Of a DNA stretch of 22,808 bases, positions 22,726 to 22,808 are shown piece by piece. Under the pieces are notes generated by a model, which did not search any database, was not told the DNA's origin, and saw only the letters and a program-made list of their open reading frames with translations. The DNA is from an uncultured Peptoniphilus sp. GTDB taxonomy: Bacteria > Bacillota > Clostridia > Tissierellales > Peptoniphilaceae. The DNA lies in the NCBI RefSeq assembly GCF_946222045.1, contig NZ_CAMILN010000030.1:1-22808 (forward strand), given 5' to 3'. Position numbers and translations under genes: made by a program. The stretch's first letter is position 1, and each line of letters opens with the position of its first letter.

Positions 22726-22808
22726 CCTAATTCCTCCTTTAACAAGAAAATAATCAACTAGTGAATTTCTCTCTATTTTATTTATAACCAAATAAATTAA
22801 GTTTAATC

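Overview
The window is one contiguous piece of a low-GC Gram-positive chromosome. AT-rich coding sequence, strong Shine-Dalgarno sites, many TTG starts and a Bacillus-like gene order (rpsU-yqeY, floA, phoH-ybeY-dgkA-cdd-era-recO-glyQS-ccpN-ppsR, dnaG-rpoD-trmK-nif3) point to Firmicutes. The split glyQ/glyS synthetase, a class A RNase P RNA and a stand-alone amaP/DUF2273/asp23 set suggest an anaerobic clostridial or Tissierellia lineage such as Peptoniphilaceae. That placement is inference from gene content, not from a search.

Layout. 1-126 is the 3' end of an unidentified membrane protein. 179-925 is the rpsU-yqeY unit, with a clear promoter, a 5' leader hairpin and a terminator. 990-1901 is a HAD phosphatase-like gene. 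2055-4503 is a membrane module: a short NfeD, FloA flotillin, and an unrecognised single-pass, Lys/Glu-rich protein, closed by a terminator. 4540-18474 is a same-strand run of 15 genes with no gap above 12 nt and several overlaps: phoH, ybeY, dgkA-PAP2 fusion, cdd, era, recO, glyQ, glyS, ccpN-like, ppsR (yqfL), dgt, dnaG, rpoD, trmK, nif3. It groups 16S/ribosome maturation, lipid-carrier phosphorylation, nucleotide salvage, glycine charging, metabolic switching, and replication and transcription initiation. rnpB follows (18499-18825), with its own promoter inside the end of nif3 and a very long terminator hairpin. Next is a secreted NlpC/P60 cell-wall hydrolase (18994-20124).

From 20165 to the end the genes are on the minus strand and converge on the hydrolase through a tandem terminator zone: a radical SAM protein, then, upstream of it, the envelope-stress set amaP-DUF2273-asp23.

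Most of the window is conserved housekeeping DNA. I see no CRISPR array, tRNA, insertion sequence, phage gene or defence system. The least explained elements are the membrane-anchored charged protein after floA, the kinase-PAP2 fusion with altered phosphatase motifs, the RNA leader of rpsU, and the compact regulatory architecture around rnpB.
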